22,755 nt of DNA from H111-94 sp034436045 (GCA_034436045.1 DAOTVZ010000225.1:1-22755); one strand, 5' to 3'. Shown: positions 1 to 8,201, counted from the stretch's first letter. Program-made: numbers and translations. The notes: a model not told the origin generated them from the sequence alone.

Positions 1-76
1 TATGAATATGCAGGGAAGGTATATCATCGCAGGTTATGACTCACTTCACTGCATGCCGGGAGTTAAACAGATAGAA

Positions 77-82
77 TATAAT
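77..82 (+). promoter_or_regulatory. Possible -10 element upstream of first gene
   Basis: A perfect TATAAT lies about 34 bases before the preferred start codon of the membrane-protein gene, a sensible distance for a -10 box. No good -35 hexamer is visible 16-18 bases upstream, so a lone -10 match in an AT-rich stretch may be chance. Confidence 0.3.
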
Positions 83-115
83 TAAGATAGTGTTTACTTG
101 CAGCCTGGAGAAAGC

Positions 116-1297
116 ATGCCTATGGATGAAGGAGTAACAACGGCCTTTTCTGATGATAGGCGAAGTGTTCCTTTAACTGCATCTCCATCCTCTGCCGCAT
201 CGACTCTTAGCTCGCAGCAGATCGTTTGCGACGCAGCGGCTCTCGGTTGGGGCATCGTCGAGTTGCTCGGACGCTGCTTTCGCCTGTCGGAGCCGACACC
301 GTCCCATCCAGATTGGCATGGGGCGCGTCTGGTGCTGCTCCAGCAGGTTTATACACCACGCGAGATGATACGCTCGTTAATGACATACATAAAGGGCCTG
401 ACGGATAACCTACGTCTTAGCTCATGTATTATCGATAATGCACAGGACGAGCATAACGGTCGGGCTTTCGTCGATGTCGTGGAAAAGCTTGTCAAGCAGT
501 TTTGCGCGTATCAACTCCCTGCTGCACCGGATAAAGCGTTTGAGGAACTGCGCGGCAAAATCAACCGCTACCTCTTCTTCTGGGATTTGCAGATTCATGA
601 TGCTTTGCAAAACAGACCCACCGTCGTTGCCAAAGCGTACATGGTCGGGCGGACGCTCGCTGCTCTTCGCTGGTGTAGTCTGGCGGATCAGCAACTGGAT
701 GGTGCATCTGTCGAGAAGGTTTACCGGGAATATATCCCCATGCTGGCACCCTATATCTCGACTTACGCGCCCGCCGCTCTGGCTAACAGCGCTGAACTGT
801 GGTGGAAGGCCATAGCAAGCAGGGAGGTACAGCTAGAGCCTGATGGCGAGGTACCCATCGAACTCCAAAATCAGGCTAATATCTGGTTCTCTTTATTGAC
901 CAACGAGCGCACGGCTTTCAGCTATGTGCCATCCGCTTTAGTAAAGAAAAGTGGTTATTATAGCTGGCAGGTGCTGCGACTCTACTGGGGGTTTTTCGCC
1001 GGTGGTATCCTCGTGCTACTTGTGATCCTGGTTCTCGTCGTTGTGTTGCTCCTCTCCCACTATGATCTGGTTATCAAAGGAATAGCGACTGCTGCCGGTT
1101 TCATCTCGGCAACCGGCATCGCTCAAGTGCTGGGGTCTAATTTCGGCACCTTTTTACAAAAAGCTACCACCGACGTGGAAGCGGCGAGGGATTCGATCAT
1201 CGGCAACATTCAAAAGGCTACCGAGCAACAGCAAGTTCTCAAGGCAACGTATATTGCACCACGCAGAGCGGGCACATCTAAACTAAAGCAAAAATAG
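116..1297 (+). CDS. Unrecognised C-terminally membrane-anchored protein
   Basis: I do not recognise the family. The frame is open from a TTG at 98, but the ATG at 116 is preferred because GGAGA sits five bases before it; this gives 393 residues. The first 40 or so residues are Ser/Thr-rich and look disordered. Residues about 40-285 are mixed helical and soluble-looking, with many Trp and Tyr and no recognised catalytic motif. One very hydrophobic segment at about 292-314 (a run of Leu/Val) is followed by a second, weaker Ala/Gly-rich segment at about 319-340. The tail is charged, Gln- and Lys-rich and probably helical. This suggests a large domain facing one side of the membrane with a C-terminal anchor. 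The stop codon is one base before the start of the lysR gene, so the two are probably co-transcribed and translationally coupled. Function unknown. Confidence 0.75.
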   Translation: MPMDEGVTTAFSDDRRSVPLTASPSSAASTLSSQQIVCDAAALGWGIVELLGRCFRLSEPTPSHPDWHGARLVLLQQVYTPREMIRSLMTYIKGLTDNLRLSSCIIDNAQDEHNGRAFVDVVEKLVKQFCAYQLPAAPDKAFEELRGKINRYLFFWDLQIHDALQNRPTVVAKAYMVGRTLAALRWCSLADQQLDGASVEKVYREYIPMLAPYISTYAPAALANSAELWWKAIASREVQLEPDGEVPIELQNQANIWFSLLTNERTAFSYVPSALVKKSGYYSWQVLRLYWGFFAGGILVLLVILVLVVVLLLSHYDLVIKGIATAAGFISATGIAQVLGSNFGTFLQKATTDVEAARDSIIGNIQKATEQQQVLKATYIAPRRAGTSKLKQK

Positions 1298-1298
1298 C

Positions 1299-2192
1299 AT
1301 GAATTTACACCAGTTGCGCATCTTTTGTAGCGTCGTAGAACATCGTAGCTATACTAAAGCGGCAGAAGCGTTGTTTCTGACGCAGCCGGCGGTCAGCTTG
1401 CAAATACAGGCTCTGGAGCGTAGTTTGCAGGTGAAGCTGCTCGAACGGGTCAATCAGCAGTTGATTGTGACCGAGGCGGGTGAGGCGTTGTATCAGTGTG
1501 CCATTCCCATGCTGAACGCCGAGGCAGAGGCGGAGCGTGTGCTGGCCGAGTTGCGCGGAGCCGCACGCGGGCGACTTGTGATCGGCGCTAACACTACCGG
1601 CGGCATGTATGTCGTGCCACCCATGATAGCGCAATATAAAGCGCAACATGCCGAGAGTGAACTGCTGTTGCAGATTGATGCCACCGAGCGCTTGATTGAG
1701 CGTGTGCGTCAAGGCATCATCGATCTGGGCTTCGCGTGTGGCACAATTGTGCAGCCAGAACTAACGGTTGAGGAGATTGGCACCGACATCTTGACCCTCA
1801 TCCTTTCCCCCTATCATCCACTCGCGGCGCGACCATCTTTAACACTGGAACAGGTAGCAGCACAACCTTTTATTGTACCAGAATCTATTTCGCGCACACG
1901 CCAGTTTATCGAACAGACTATGCGTGAACATGGCTACACGCTGAAAATCGCCATGCACTTTCAAGGCACAGAGCCGGTTAAGCGTGCTGTGCAGTCCAAT
2001 CTTGGCATTGGAATTGTCTCCAGCGCGGCTGTCATGCACGAGGTCGCGGCAGGTGCCCTGCGTGCCATGCCGATTGAGGACCTGGAACTGCGCCGCCCGC
2101 TTGTCATGTTCTATCGCCAGGGCAAATACTTCGGCCCGATGGCCCGCGACTTTATGCAGCACGCACGTTCCTACGACTATGCTCATAAGTAA
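1299..2192 (+). CDS. LysR-family transcriptional regulator (CysL/CbbR-like)
   Basis: A 297-residue protein of normal LysR length. The N-terminal winged helix-turn-helix (residues 1-60) has the family pattern, including SYTKAAEALFLTQPAVSLQI with the AA and QPAVS signatures. It is followed by a linker helix and a two-lobed periplasmic-binding-protein-like effector domain (about 90-290). The effector domain contains GIIDLGFACG and NLGIGIVSS, as in the CysL/CbbR/YwfK group. It starts one base after the upstream membrane-protein gene and has only a weak ribosome site, which suggests coupled translation. The molybdoenzyme operon begins 143 bases downstream on the same strand, with a T-N11-A dyad in the gap, so that operon is the likely target. 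The effector molecule cannot be told from sequence. Confidence 0.92.
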   Translation: MNLHQLRIFCSVVEHRSYTKAAEALFLTQPAVSLQIQALERSLQVKLLERVNQQLIVTEAGEALYQCAIPMLNAEAEAERVLAELRGAARGRLVIGANTTGGMYVVPPMIAQYKAQHAESELLLQIDATERLIERVRQGIIDLGFACGTIVQPELTVEEIGTDILTLILSPYHPLAARPSLTLEQVAAQPFIVPESISRTRQFIEQTMREHGYTLKIAMHFQGTEPVKRAVQSNLGIGIVSSAAVMHEVAAGALRAMPIEDLELRRPLVMFYRQGKYFGPMARDFMQHARSYDYAHK

Positions 2193-2202
2193 TCCTTTAT
2201 AT

Positions 2203-2224
2203 CAATTATCAGCAAGATAAATTG
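2203..2224. promoter_or_regulatory. Candidate LysR-type operator
   Basis: TTATC-AGCAA-GATAA at 2206-2220 is a perfect 5-bp dyad with a 5-bp centre and contains the T-N11-A arrangement typical of LysR sites. The symmetry extends outward as CAA and TTG with a one-base offset. It lies directly after lysR and directly upstream of a promoter-like sequence for the molybdoenzyme operon. This is the usual position of an activator site. Inferred, not tested. Confidence 0.5.
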
Positions 2225-2251
2225 GACAAATGCCCGCCTTCCGAGTACACT
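2222..2251 (+). promoter_or_regulatory. Candidate promoter of the molybdoenzyme operon
   Basis: TTGGAC (2222-2227) and TACACT (2246-2251) are separated by 18 bases and each match the sigma-70 consensus hexamers at four of six positions or so. The -35 hexamer touches the TTATC-N5-GATAA dyad. A weak promoter with an activator site at -35 would fit LysR control. Confidence 0.35.
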
Positions 2252-2335
2252 TGATAGTTAAGAGCCACTTTTCCCCTACATCTCAATGGGGGCACTGCAA
2301 CACGGTGGTTGCTCTAGTTCTGAGAGGGAGCATTT

Positions 2336-3967
2336 ATGACGAAGTACGCTTTTGTCATTGATCAGCGCAAGTGCATCGGGTGTCATGCATGTACGGTTGC
2401 TTGTAAGGCAGAACATGATGTGCCCATTGGCGTCTATCGCACCTGGGTCAAGTACATTGAACGCGGCGAATTTCCCAACTCGCGGCGCTATTTCCTGGTC
2501 AATCGCTGTAATCATTGTGACGACGCACCGTGCGTCAAAATTTGTCCCACGCAGGCGCTGTACAAGCGGGCTGATGGCATCGTCGATTTCGATTCCAATC
2601 GCTGCATTGGCTGCAAGTCGTGTATGCAGGCTTGCCCCTATGATGCGCTCTATATCGACCCGTACAGCCATACTGCTGCCAAGTGTAACTATTGCGCCCA
2701 TCGCACGGAACTTGGTCTGGAACCGGCTTGCGTGGTGGTCTGCCCCGAACATGCCATTATCGCGGGCGACATGCACAACCCCAAAACCGAGATTGCCCAG
2801 ATCATCGCGCGTGAACCCGTGCGCGTGCGCAAGCCGGAGCAAGGCACGAAGCCCAATGTCTATTATCTGGGAGCCGACGAGGCGGCTATCAATCCCGAAG
2901 GCGCGGCACAGGAGTTGCCGCATATGACGATGTGGAGTACCATGCTTAAGCCACAGCACGCAGATGAGCAGATATTTGACGCGGGTCACTCCTTACGTGC
3001 GAACGTCGCCACACACACCAGGCCGACCACGCTCAATCCGCTCAAGCCCTATCAGGCGGCGAACGACCCGGCGCGGGCACGCATCGTCTACGACACTCCC
3101 AAAAATCAGGCCCCCTGGGGCTGGATGGTTTCGGCCTACCTGGGCACGAAATCGATTGGAGCCGGGGCCATGCTTGTCGCTGCGCTAGCGCTGGCCCTCT
3201 ACGGACTCAACAATCCCATCAGTAATAGTATGCATACCCTGCTCGGTCTGATTGCGCCCGTCATCGGCGGCCTGTTTATCGCCATCACGCTTGTATTGCT
3301 GATTGCCGATCTGAAGCGGCCCGAACGCGCCCTGTTCCTTATCACGAAGGCTAATCCGACCTCGTGGTTGGTCTGGGGCGGTTACATTCTTGGTCTCTTC
3401 GGTTTGATAGAGGTACTCTGGTTCGGGGCCTCTCTGCTTGCCATCACGCCGCTGCTACGCGGACTCATCGTGCCTGCGCTACTGTTTGGTGCGGCGGCAG
3501 CGGGCTACACCGCCTTCTTGTTTGGCCAGGCCGAGGGGCGCGACTTCTGGCAGAGTCCCCTGCTCCTGCCCATTCTGCTGGTGCAGGCGGTGCTGGCCGG
3601 TGCATCCGCGCTGGGCATCTTCGCCTGGGTTGCGGGCGGTGTACTTCCACCATTTTTGACCATTGTGCTGCTCTGTGCCATAGTAGCGCATGTGATCCTG
3701 ATTTTCGTAGAAGTGTTTGGAGCGCATAGCAATAGTCACGTGGCCGCTGCCGCACACTACATCACGGCAGGCCCCTTACGCACTATTTTCCGAGGATTAT
3801 TCTTAGCGCTCGGTACGCTACTGCCTGCGCTGTTGCTGATCATGGCACTGCTGCTGCCGACGGCACAACCTGTCTTACTCGCGCTGGCCGGTATCCTGGC
3901 CCTGCTGGGGCTATTTGCCTATGAACATTGTTTTGTCGTCGCCGGACAGTCGGTTCCGTTGAGTTAA
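2336..3967 (+). CDS. Fused 4Fe-4S ferredoxin / NrfD-like membrane subunit of a molybdoenzyme
   Basis: A 543-residue fusion of two subunits that are usually separate (PsrB/DmsB-like and PsrC/NrfD-like). The N-terminal third carries sixteen cysteines in four groups: 13/16/19/23, 58/61/66/70, 90/93/96/100 and 117/120/132/136. These should bind four [4Fe-4S] clusters, as in polysulfide or DMSO reductase beta subunits. A linker at about 160-255 leads to a C-terminal membrane domain (about 258-540) with eight or so hydrophobic helices. This resembles NrfD/PsrC, which exchanges electrons with the quinone pool. GGGAG lies five bases before the ATG. The catalytic subunit follows after 21 bases. Together they form a complex iron-sulfur molybdoenzyme that passes electrons between quinone and the Mo site. 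No signal peptide is visible. Confidence 0.88.
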   Translation: MTKYAFVIDQRKCIGCHACTVACKAEHDVPIGVYRTWVKYIERGEFPNSRRYFLVNRCNHCDDAPCVKICPTQALYKRADGIVDFDSNRCIGCKSCMQACPYDALYIDPYSHTAAKCNYCAHRTELGLEPACVVVCPEHAIIAGDMHNPKTEIAQIIAREPVRVRKPEQGTKPNVYYLGADEAAINPEGAAQELPHMTMWSTMLKPQHADEQIFDAGHSLRANVATHTRPTTLNPLKPYQAANDPARARIVYDTPKNQAPWGWMVSAYLGTKSIGAGAMLVAALALALYGLNNPISNSMHTLLGLIAPVIGGLFIAITLVLLIADLKRPERALFLITKANPTSWLVWGGYILGLFGLIEVLWFGASLLAITPLLRGLIVPALLFGAAAAGYTAFLFGQAEGRDFWQSPLLLPILLVQAVLAGASALGIFAWVAGGVLPPFLTIVLLCAIVAHVILIFVEVFGAHSNSHVAAAAHYITAGPLRTIFRGLFLALGTLLPALLLIMALLLPTAQPVLLALAGILALLGLFAYEHCFVVAGQSVPLS

Positions 3968-3988
3968 TGGGAAAGGAAGAGGAAGAGT

Positions 3989-6817
3989 ATGACCCAGATA
4001 TCTTTGCAACAGTTCGCGCCTAATGGCGAACCGATGACGGTCCGCGACCTGGCTTCCTGCCCGCCGCCGCAAAAGTGGCATGACGTAATGGAGTATGATG
4101 CGAAAGCGTGGCCACGCAAGGTCGAGCGTCATTACGAACTCATCCCGACTATCTGCTTCAATTGTGAGGCCGCGTGTGGCCTGCTGGCCTACATTGATAA
4201 AGAGACGGGACGCATCAAGAAGTTCGAGGGCAATCCCTATCATCCAGGAAGTCGCGGGCGCAATTGCGCCAAAGGGCCAGCGACCATTAATCAGGTCAAT
4301 GACCCGGAGCGCATCCTCTATCCACTGAAACGCGCAGGCAAGCGCGGCGAGGGTAAGTGGGAGCGCACGACATGGGATGAAGTGCTGAATACCTTCGCCG
4401 CCAAAATTCGCGCCGCCATCGTGGAAGGGCGGCGGGACGAGGTGATGTATCACGTCGGGCGACCGGGGCACGATGGCTATATGGAGCGCGTGCTGGGAGC
4501 CTGGGGCGTAGATGGACACAATAGTCATACCAATGTCTGTTCCTCGTCGGGCCGTTTCGGCTACCATATCTGGAGTGGTATAGACCGTCCATCGCCCGAT
4601 CACGCCAACGCACGTTTCATCCTGCTGATTAGCTCGCACCTGGAGACGGGCCACTACTTCAATCCGCAGGCGCAGCGCATCATCGAGGGCAAGATGAAGG
4701 GTGCGAAGCTGGCGGTGATGGACCCGCGCCTCTCCAATACCGCCAGCATGGCCGACTACTGGCTGGCAACGTGGCCCGGCTCCGAAGCCGCCGTGCTACT
4801 GGCAATGGCGCGCATCATCCTGGTCGAGAAGCTGTATGACCGCGAGTACATGCGTCGTTGGGTGAACTGGCAGGAGTATATGCAGGCCGAGCATCCCAAT
4901 GAGGCCCAGACCTTCGAGCATTTCATCGAATGTTTAATCGACCTTTACGCAGAATACACGCCTGAGTTCGCGGCGCGCGAAAGCGGCGTGGCGGCGGAAC
5001 TGATCGTCGATGTGGCGCGTCAGATCGGTCACGCCGGTAGCGCCTTCGCCGCCCACACGTGGCGCGCGGCTACGGCGGGCAACCTGGGCGGCTGGCAGGT
5101 GTCGCGCGCGCTCTGGTTCCTCTCGGTCTTAACGGGCAGCATCGGCACACCCGGCGGCACCGCGCCCCATAGTTGGAACAAGTTTGTGCCGACGCCCTTC
5201 CTCAAACCGAAACCTTCCGAGGTCTGGAACGAACTGCTCTTCCCACCGGAATATCCTCTGGCGAACTACGAGATGAGCATTCTCCTGCCCTATTTCCTGA
5301 AAGAAGGGCGAGGTAAGATCGCTGCTTACTTCACGCGCGTCTATAATCCTGTCTGGACCAATCCCGACGGCACGGCCTGGATCGAGGCACTGACAAATGA
5401 ACAGCAGATCGAACTGTACGCGGCCCTCACGCCGACCTGGAGCGAGACGGCGCAGTATGCCGACTACGTGCTACCGATGGGTCTGGCCGGTGAGCGTCAT
5501 GATCTGATGAGCCAGGAGACGCACGCGGGACGCTGGATCGGCTTCCGCCAACCTGTGCTGCGCGTCTATAAAGAGCGGCACGGCGAGCAGGTAGAGTTTA
5601 CCTATCAGGCTAATCCCGGCGAGGTCTGGGAAGAGGACGAGTTCTGGATCGAGCTTTCCTGGCGCATCGACCCCGACGGCAGCCTGGGCATTCGCAAGTA
5701 CTTCGAGTCGCCTTATCGCGCAGGCCAGAAGCTGACGATTGAAGAATATTATCGCTGGATTTTTGAAAATAGCGTGCCGGGCCTGCCGGAAGCGGCGGCT
5801 AAGGAGGGCCTGACCCCGCTGGGCTATATGCAAAAGTATGGTGCCTTCGCCATTCCTGAAGAGAAAATGCCCGTCTTCCAGTTGAATGAGACGCCCCTCA
5901 AGCCGGAAGTGTTGCAAGGAGCGGAGATTGACCCACATACAGGCGTGATCAGCAAAGATGGTGTGAAGCTGGGCGTGATGGTGGATGGCAAGGCGGTTGA
6001 GGGTTTCCCCACGCCGTCGCGCAAGCTGGAATTTTACTCGCCCACACTGAAAGAGTGGGGGTGGCCCGAATACGCGGTGCCGGGCTATATCCATAGCCAC
6101 GTCCATCCCTCAAACATCGATGCAGCGAAGGGCGAGTATCTGCTTATCCCCACGTTCCGGTTGCCAACCCTGATTCATACACGTTCGCACAACGCCAAAT
6201 GGCTCGACGAAATCTCCAATGCCAACCCGGTCTGGATTCATCCCGTTGATGCGCAACGTATTGGCGTGCAGAGTGGCGATCTCGTGCGTGTGACGACAGA
6301 GATCGGCTACTATGTCAATCGTGCCTGGGTGACGGAGGGCATTCGTCCTGGCGTCGTAGCCTGCTCGCATCACATGGGACGCTGGCGTCTGGCAACAGAC
6401 AAGGGGGGCGACCGCCGCGTCTCGGCGAGAGTCGCGCTGAACAAAGATGAGCATGGCGTCTGGCACATGCGCCAGATCGAGGGCGTACACCCCTATGAGA
6501 GCGCCGATCCCGATTCGGCCCGCATCTTCTGGCGCGAATCCGGCGTACACCAGAACCTGACCTTCCCGGTTCATCCCGACCCGGTAAGCGGTATGCACTG
6601 CTGGCACCAGAAAGTCACGGTCACGCCCGCGCAGGCTGGAGATCGCTACGGCGACATCTCCGTTGATCCCGCGAAAGCCTACGAGGTGTATAAACAATGG
6701 ATGGCGATGACGCGCCCCCAGACCCGCGCCGACGGCCTGCGACGCCCCCTCTGGATGATTCGCCCCTATCGCCCCGCCAACAGTGCCTTCAAACGTGAAC
6801 TTGTCGCGCGAAGATGA
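3989..6817 (+). CDS. Molybdopterin (bis-MGD) oxidoreductase catalytic subunit
   Basis: A 942-residue member of the DMSO-reductase superfamily. Cys56, Cys59, Cys63 and Cys93 (CFNCEAAC then NCAKG) form the N-terminal [4Fe-4S] site. Cys184 in NVCSSSGRFG is the likely Mo ligand, as in polysulfide/thiosulfate reductase and related enzymes. VMDPRLSNTASMADYWL is a typical cofactor-binding stretch. The C-terminal part (about 700-840) resembles the molydopterin dinucleotide-binding beta-barrel domain. The N-terminus has no twin-arginine motif or hydrophobic leader, which is odd for PsrA/DmsA-type enzymes and points to a cytoplasmic catalytic site. Substrate is not determinable; a polysulfide/thiosulfate-type reductase or a cytoplasmic PadB-like (phenylacetyl-CoA:acceptor) oxidoreductase are both possible. 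The start is supported by a GA-rich ribosome site at 3978-3987. Confidence 0.9.
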   Translation: MTQISLQQFAPNGEPMTVRDLASCPPPQKWHDVMEYDAKAWPRKVERHYELIPTICFNCEAACGLLAYIDKETGRIKKFEGNPYHPGSRGRNCAKGPATINQVNDPERILYPLKRAGKRGEGKWERTTWDEVLNTFAAKIRAAIVEGRRDEVMYHVGRPGHDGYMERVLGAWGVDGHNSHTNVCSSSGRFGYHIWSGIDRPSPDHANARFILLISSHLETGHYFNPQAQRIIEGKMKGAKLAVMDPRLSNTASMADYWLATWPGSEAAVLLAMARIILVEKLYDREYMRRWVNWQEYMQAEHPNEAQTFEHFIECLIDLYAEYTPEFAARESGVAAELIVDVARQIGHAGSAFAAHTWRAATAGNLGGWQVSRALWFLSVLTGSIGTPGGTAPHSWNKFVPTPFLKPKPSEVWNELLFPPEYPLANYEMSILLPYFLKEGRGKIAAYFTRVYNPVWTNPDGTAWIEALTNEQQIELYAALTPTWSETAQYADYVLPMGLAGERHDLMSQETHAGRWIGFRQPVLRVYKERHGEQVEFTYQANPGEVWEEDEFWIELSWRIDPDGSLGIRKYFESPYRAGQKLTIEEYYRWIFENSVPGLPEAAAKEGLTPLGYMQKYGAFAIPEEKMPVFQLNETPLKPEVLQGAEIDPHTGVISKDGVKLGVMVDGKAVEGFPTPSRKLEFYSPTLKEWGWPEYAVPGYIHSHVHPSNIDAAKGEYLLIPTFRLPTLIHTRSHNAKWLDEISNANPVWIHPVDAQRIGVQSGDLVRVTTEIGYYVNRAWVTEGIRPGVVACSHHMGRWRLATDKGGDRRVSARVALNKDEHGVWHMRQIEGVHPYESADPDSARIFWRESGVHQNLTFPVHPDPVSGMHCWHQKVTVTPAQAGDRYGDISVDPAKAYEVYKQWMAMTRPQTRADGLRRPLWMIRPYRPANSAFKRELVARR

Positions 6818-6839
6818 TATATCTCACCGGTAGAAGAGA

Positions 6840-6916
6840 ATTGGTTTCATAGGGCTATGGGCGTTAAGATGTTTGCTGGTCGAGCATTTTAACGTCCTTA
6901 GCCCTATGAAACCAAT
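6840..6916. repeat. 77-nt near-perfect inverted repeat (long hairpin)
   Basis: Arms at 6840-6871 and 6885-6916 flank a 13-base loop. The outer 18 bp (ATTGGTTTCATAGGGCTA) are perfect. The inner 14 bp have three mismatches, two of which would be G-U pairs in the + strand RNA. It lies 22 bases after the stop of the molybdoenzyme gene and about 95 bases before the end of the convergent DMT transporter gene. It could stop transcription from both sides, but no T-tract follows either arm. It may instead be a small palindromic mobile-element remnant or a structured RNA. Confidence 0.85.
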
Positions 6917-7011
6917 GTATTGAAATCTCCACACTTGATTTAGGAAGTACGCCCTGTTGATAGAGTTAAAGATCCGCTGTCAGCCGTGTTCATAACTCCA
7001 TTCATATCTTG

Positions 7012-7944
7012 CTAGCGAGCTGACTTGCGCCCTAGCGAAACCAGCGCCACGCCGGTCAGGATAACGAACATGGCCATGATGCCGATGATGGTAATATGCT
7101 CACCGTCGAGGGCTATGCCGAGTGCGACGGCGATGGCCGGGTTGACATAGGCGTAGCTGGTTGCCAGCGCGGGTCGCACCTTGCGCACCAGATAGCCGAA
7201 GGCGCAGAAGGCGACCAGCGAGCCGAAGACGATCAGATAGGCCAGCGCCCCCAGTGAGGCAGGCGCTGGTACGCTATGGACACGCTCTCCGATCAGCAGG
7301 CTGAGAGGCACCAGTAGCGCGCCGCCAACCAGCATTTCCGCCGCACTCGACATCAGGCCCTTTGGCAGCGTAACGCGCGTGCTGAGCGCTGTGCCCAGTG
7401 CCCAGCACATGGGGCCAATCAGCAGCGCAATAGCTCCAATGGGGTTGGCCCACATATTATTCGCCAGATTGAGCAGAATCACGCCTATGAAGCCGAGTAT
7501 CAGACCGCACCACTCGATGCGCGTGGGCCAGCGCCCCATCAAGCCACTGAAAAGCGCCGTCCAGATCGGCACAGCGGCCACACCTACTGCGGTCAGGCCA
7601 GAAGCGACCCATTGTTCTGAAAAAACAATAAAGCCGTTGCCGAATGTCAGTAGCAGCACGCCGGTGATAGCCGCGCCTGTCCACTGTGCCCGCGTCGGCG
7701 CGGGCGCACCACGCAGGCGTAAGAAAATGTAGAGCGCCGTGCCAGCAGTGAGAAAGCGGATACCGGCCATCAGGAATGGGGGAATACTCTCGATAGCGAT
7801 GCGCATTGCCAGATAGGTCGATCCCCAGACGATATACAGTGCCAGCAAGGAGAGAATGATGGCAAAACGGTCGAAACGCCCCGCTTTCTGCACGGTGGGA
7901 GCGGGCGTCACGGTCATAGTGGATTGAGATGTGATGTTCTTCAT
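7012..7944 (-). CDS. EamA/DMT-family transporter (YedA/RhaT-like exporter)
   Basis: A 310-residue protein with ten predicted hydrophobic helices arranged as two EamA repeats (about 30-160 and 170-305), the usual size for the drug/metabolite transporter superfamily. LYIVWGSTYLAMRIAIE in the first helix and FLMAGIRFLTAGTAL in the second are characteristic of the YedA-like branch. WGSTY is a family hallmark. It most likely exports amino acids or other small metabolites across the cytoplasmic membrane; substrate is not visible from sequence. The start at 7944 has a weak ribosome site, and an internal ATG at residue 10 (7917) is a possible alternative. It is divergent from the M20 amidohydrolase gene and convergent with the molybdoenzyme operon. 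Confidence 0.9.
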   Translation of the reverse strand: MKNITSQSTMTVTPAPTVQKAGRFDRFAIILSLLALYIVWGSTYLAMRIAIESIPPFLMAGIRFLTAGTALYIFLRLRGAPAPTRAQWTGAAITGVLLLTFGNGFIVFSEQWVASGLTAVGVAAVPIWTALFSGLMGRWPTRIEWCGLILGFIGVILLNLANNMWANPIGAIALLIGPMCWALGTALSTRVTLPKGLMSSAAEMLVGGALLVPLSLLIGERVHSVPAPASLGALAYLIVFGSLVAFCAFGYLVRKVRPALATSYAYVNPAIAVALGIALDGEHITIIGIMAMFVILTGVALVSLGRKSAR

Positions 7945-8088
7945 GATGCGTTGTCCCAGGATATACTTGTGTCAAGTTTCATACAATACCAACAATCTTA
8001 GCCAACTTTTTAACCGCTCGCTACAGCCAATATATGGTTGAGATGTGGGCCATCAGCCGCCGTGTGATACCATAGTAGGGTAGGACAA

Positions 8089-8110
8089 CGCCTGAATCTA
8101 TCTGATTCTT
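8089..8110. repeat. 22-bp direct repeat, copy 1 (contains GAATC-N5-GATTC)
   Basis: This copy is identical over 22 bases to 8161-8182, with a 72-bp period. The core GAATCTATCTGATTC (8094-8108) is a perfect 5-bp dyad with a 5-bp centre, the geometry of a dimeric repressor site. It lies in the 257-bp gap between the divergent DMT transporter and M20 genes. Confidence 0.8.
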
Positions 8111-8123
8111 GCTGATCTTTGTG

Positions 8124-8158
8124 GGAAGCAGGGCGACCCTCGCTGTCGCTCTGCTTTC
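8124..8158. other. Hairpin between the two direct repeats
   Basis: Arms 8124-8137 and 8145-8158 match at 12 of 14 positions around the 7-base loop CCTCGCT. The + strand transcript would form a stable stem just before the M20 start region. No T-run follows, so it is not a clear terminator. It could be an attenuator-like leader structure or a dispersed palindromic repeat. Confidence 0.5.
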
Positions 8159-8160
8159 GC

Positions 8161-8182
8161 CGCCTGAATCTATCTGATTCTT
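8161..8182. repeat. 22-bp direct repeat, copy 2 (contains GAATC-N5-GATTC)
   Basis: This is the second perfect copy of the 22-bp repeat. Its dyad is at 8166-8180, and the repeat ends about nine bases before the ribosome-binding site of the M20 gene. Binding here would block RNA polymerase progress or ribosome access. Confidence 0.8.
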
Positions 8183-8201
8183 ATTTTATGAGGAGATGAG
8201 T

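Noticed and set aside
2265..2300. CCCC/GGGG hairpin upstream of the Fe-S/NrfD gene
   Set aside because: Only four to five paired bases around a loop of about ten; expected by chance.
3911..4654. 247-codon - strand frame opposite the molybdoenzyme gene
   Set aside because: It runs across the gap between two + strand genes with clear cysteine motifs, and its translation shows no family resemblance.
6840..6916. CRISPR-like repeat, because of GTTTC and GAAAC ends in the hairpin
   Set aside because: Only one unit is present, with no second repeat or spacer nearby and no cas gene; the ends come from the palindrome itself.
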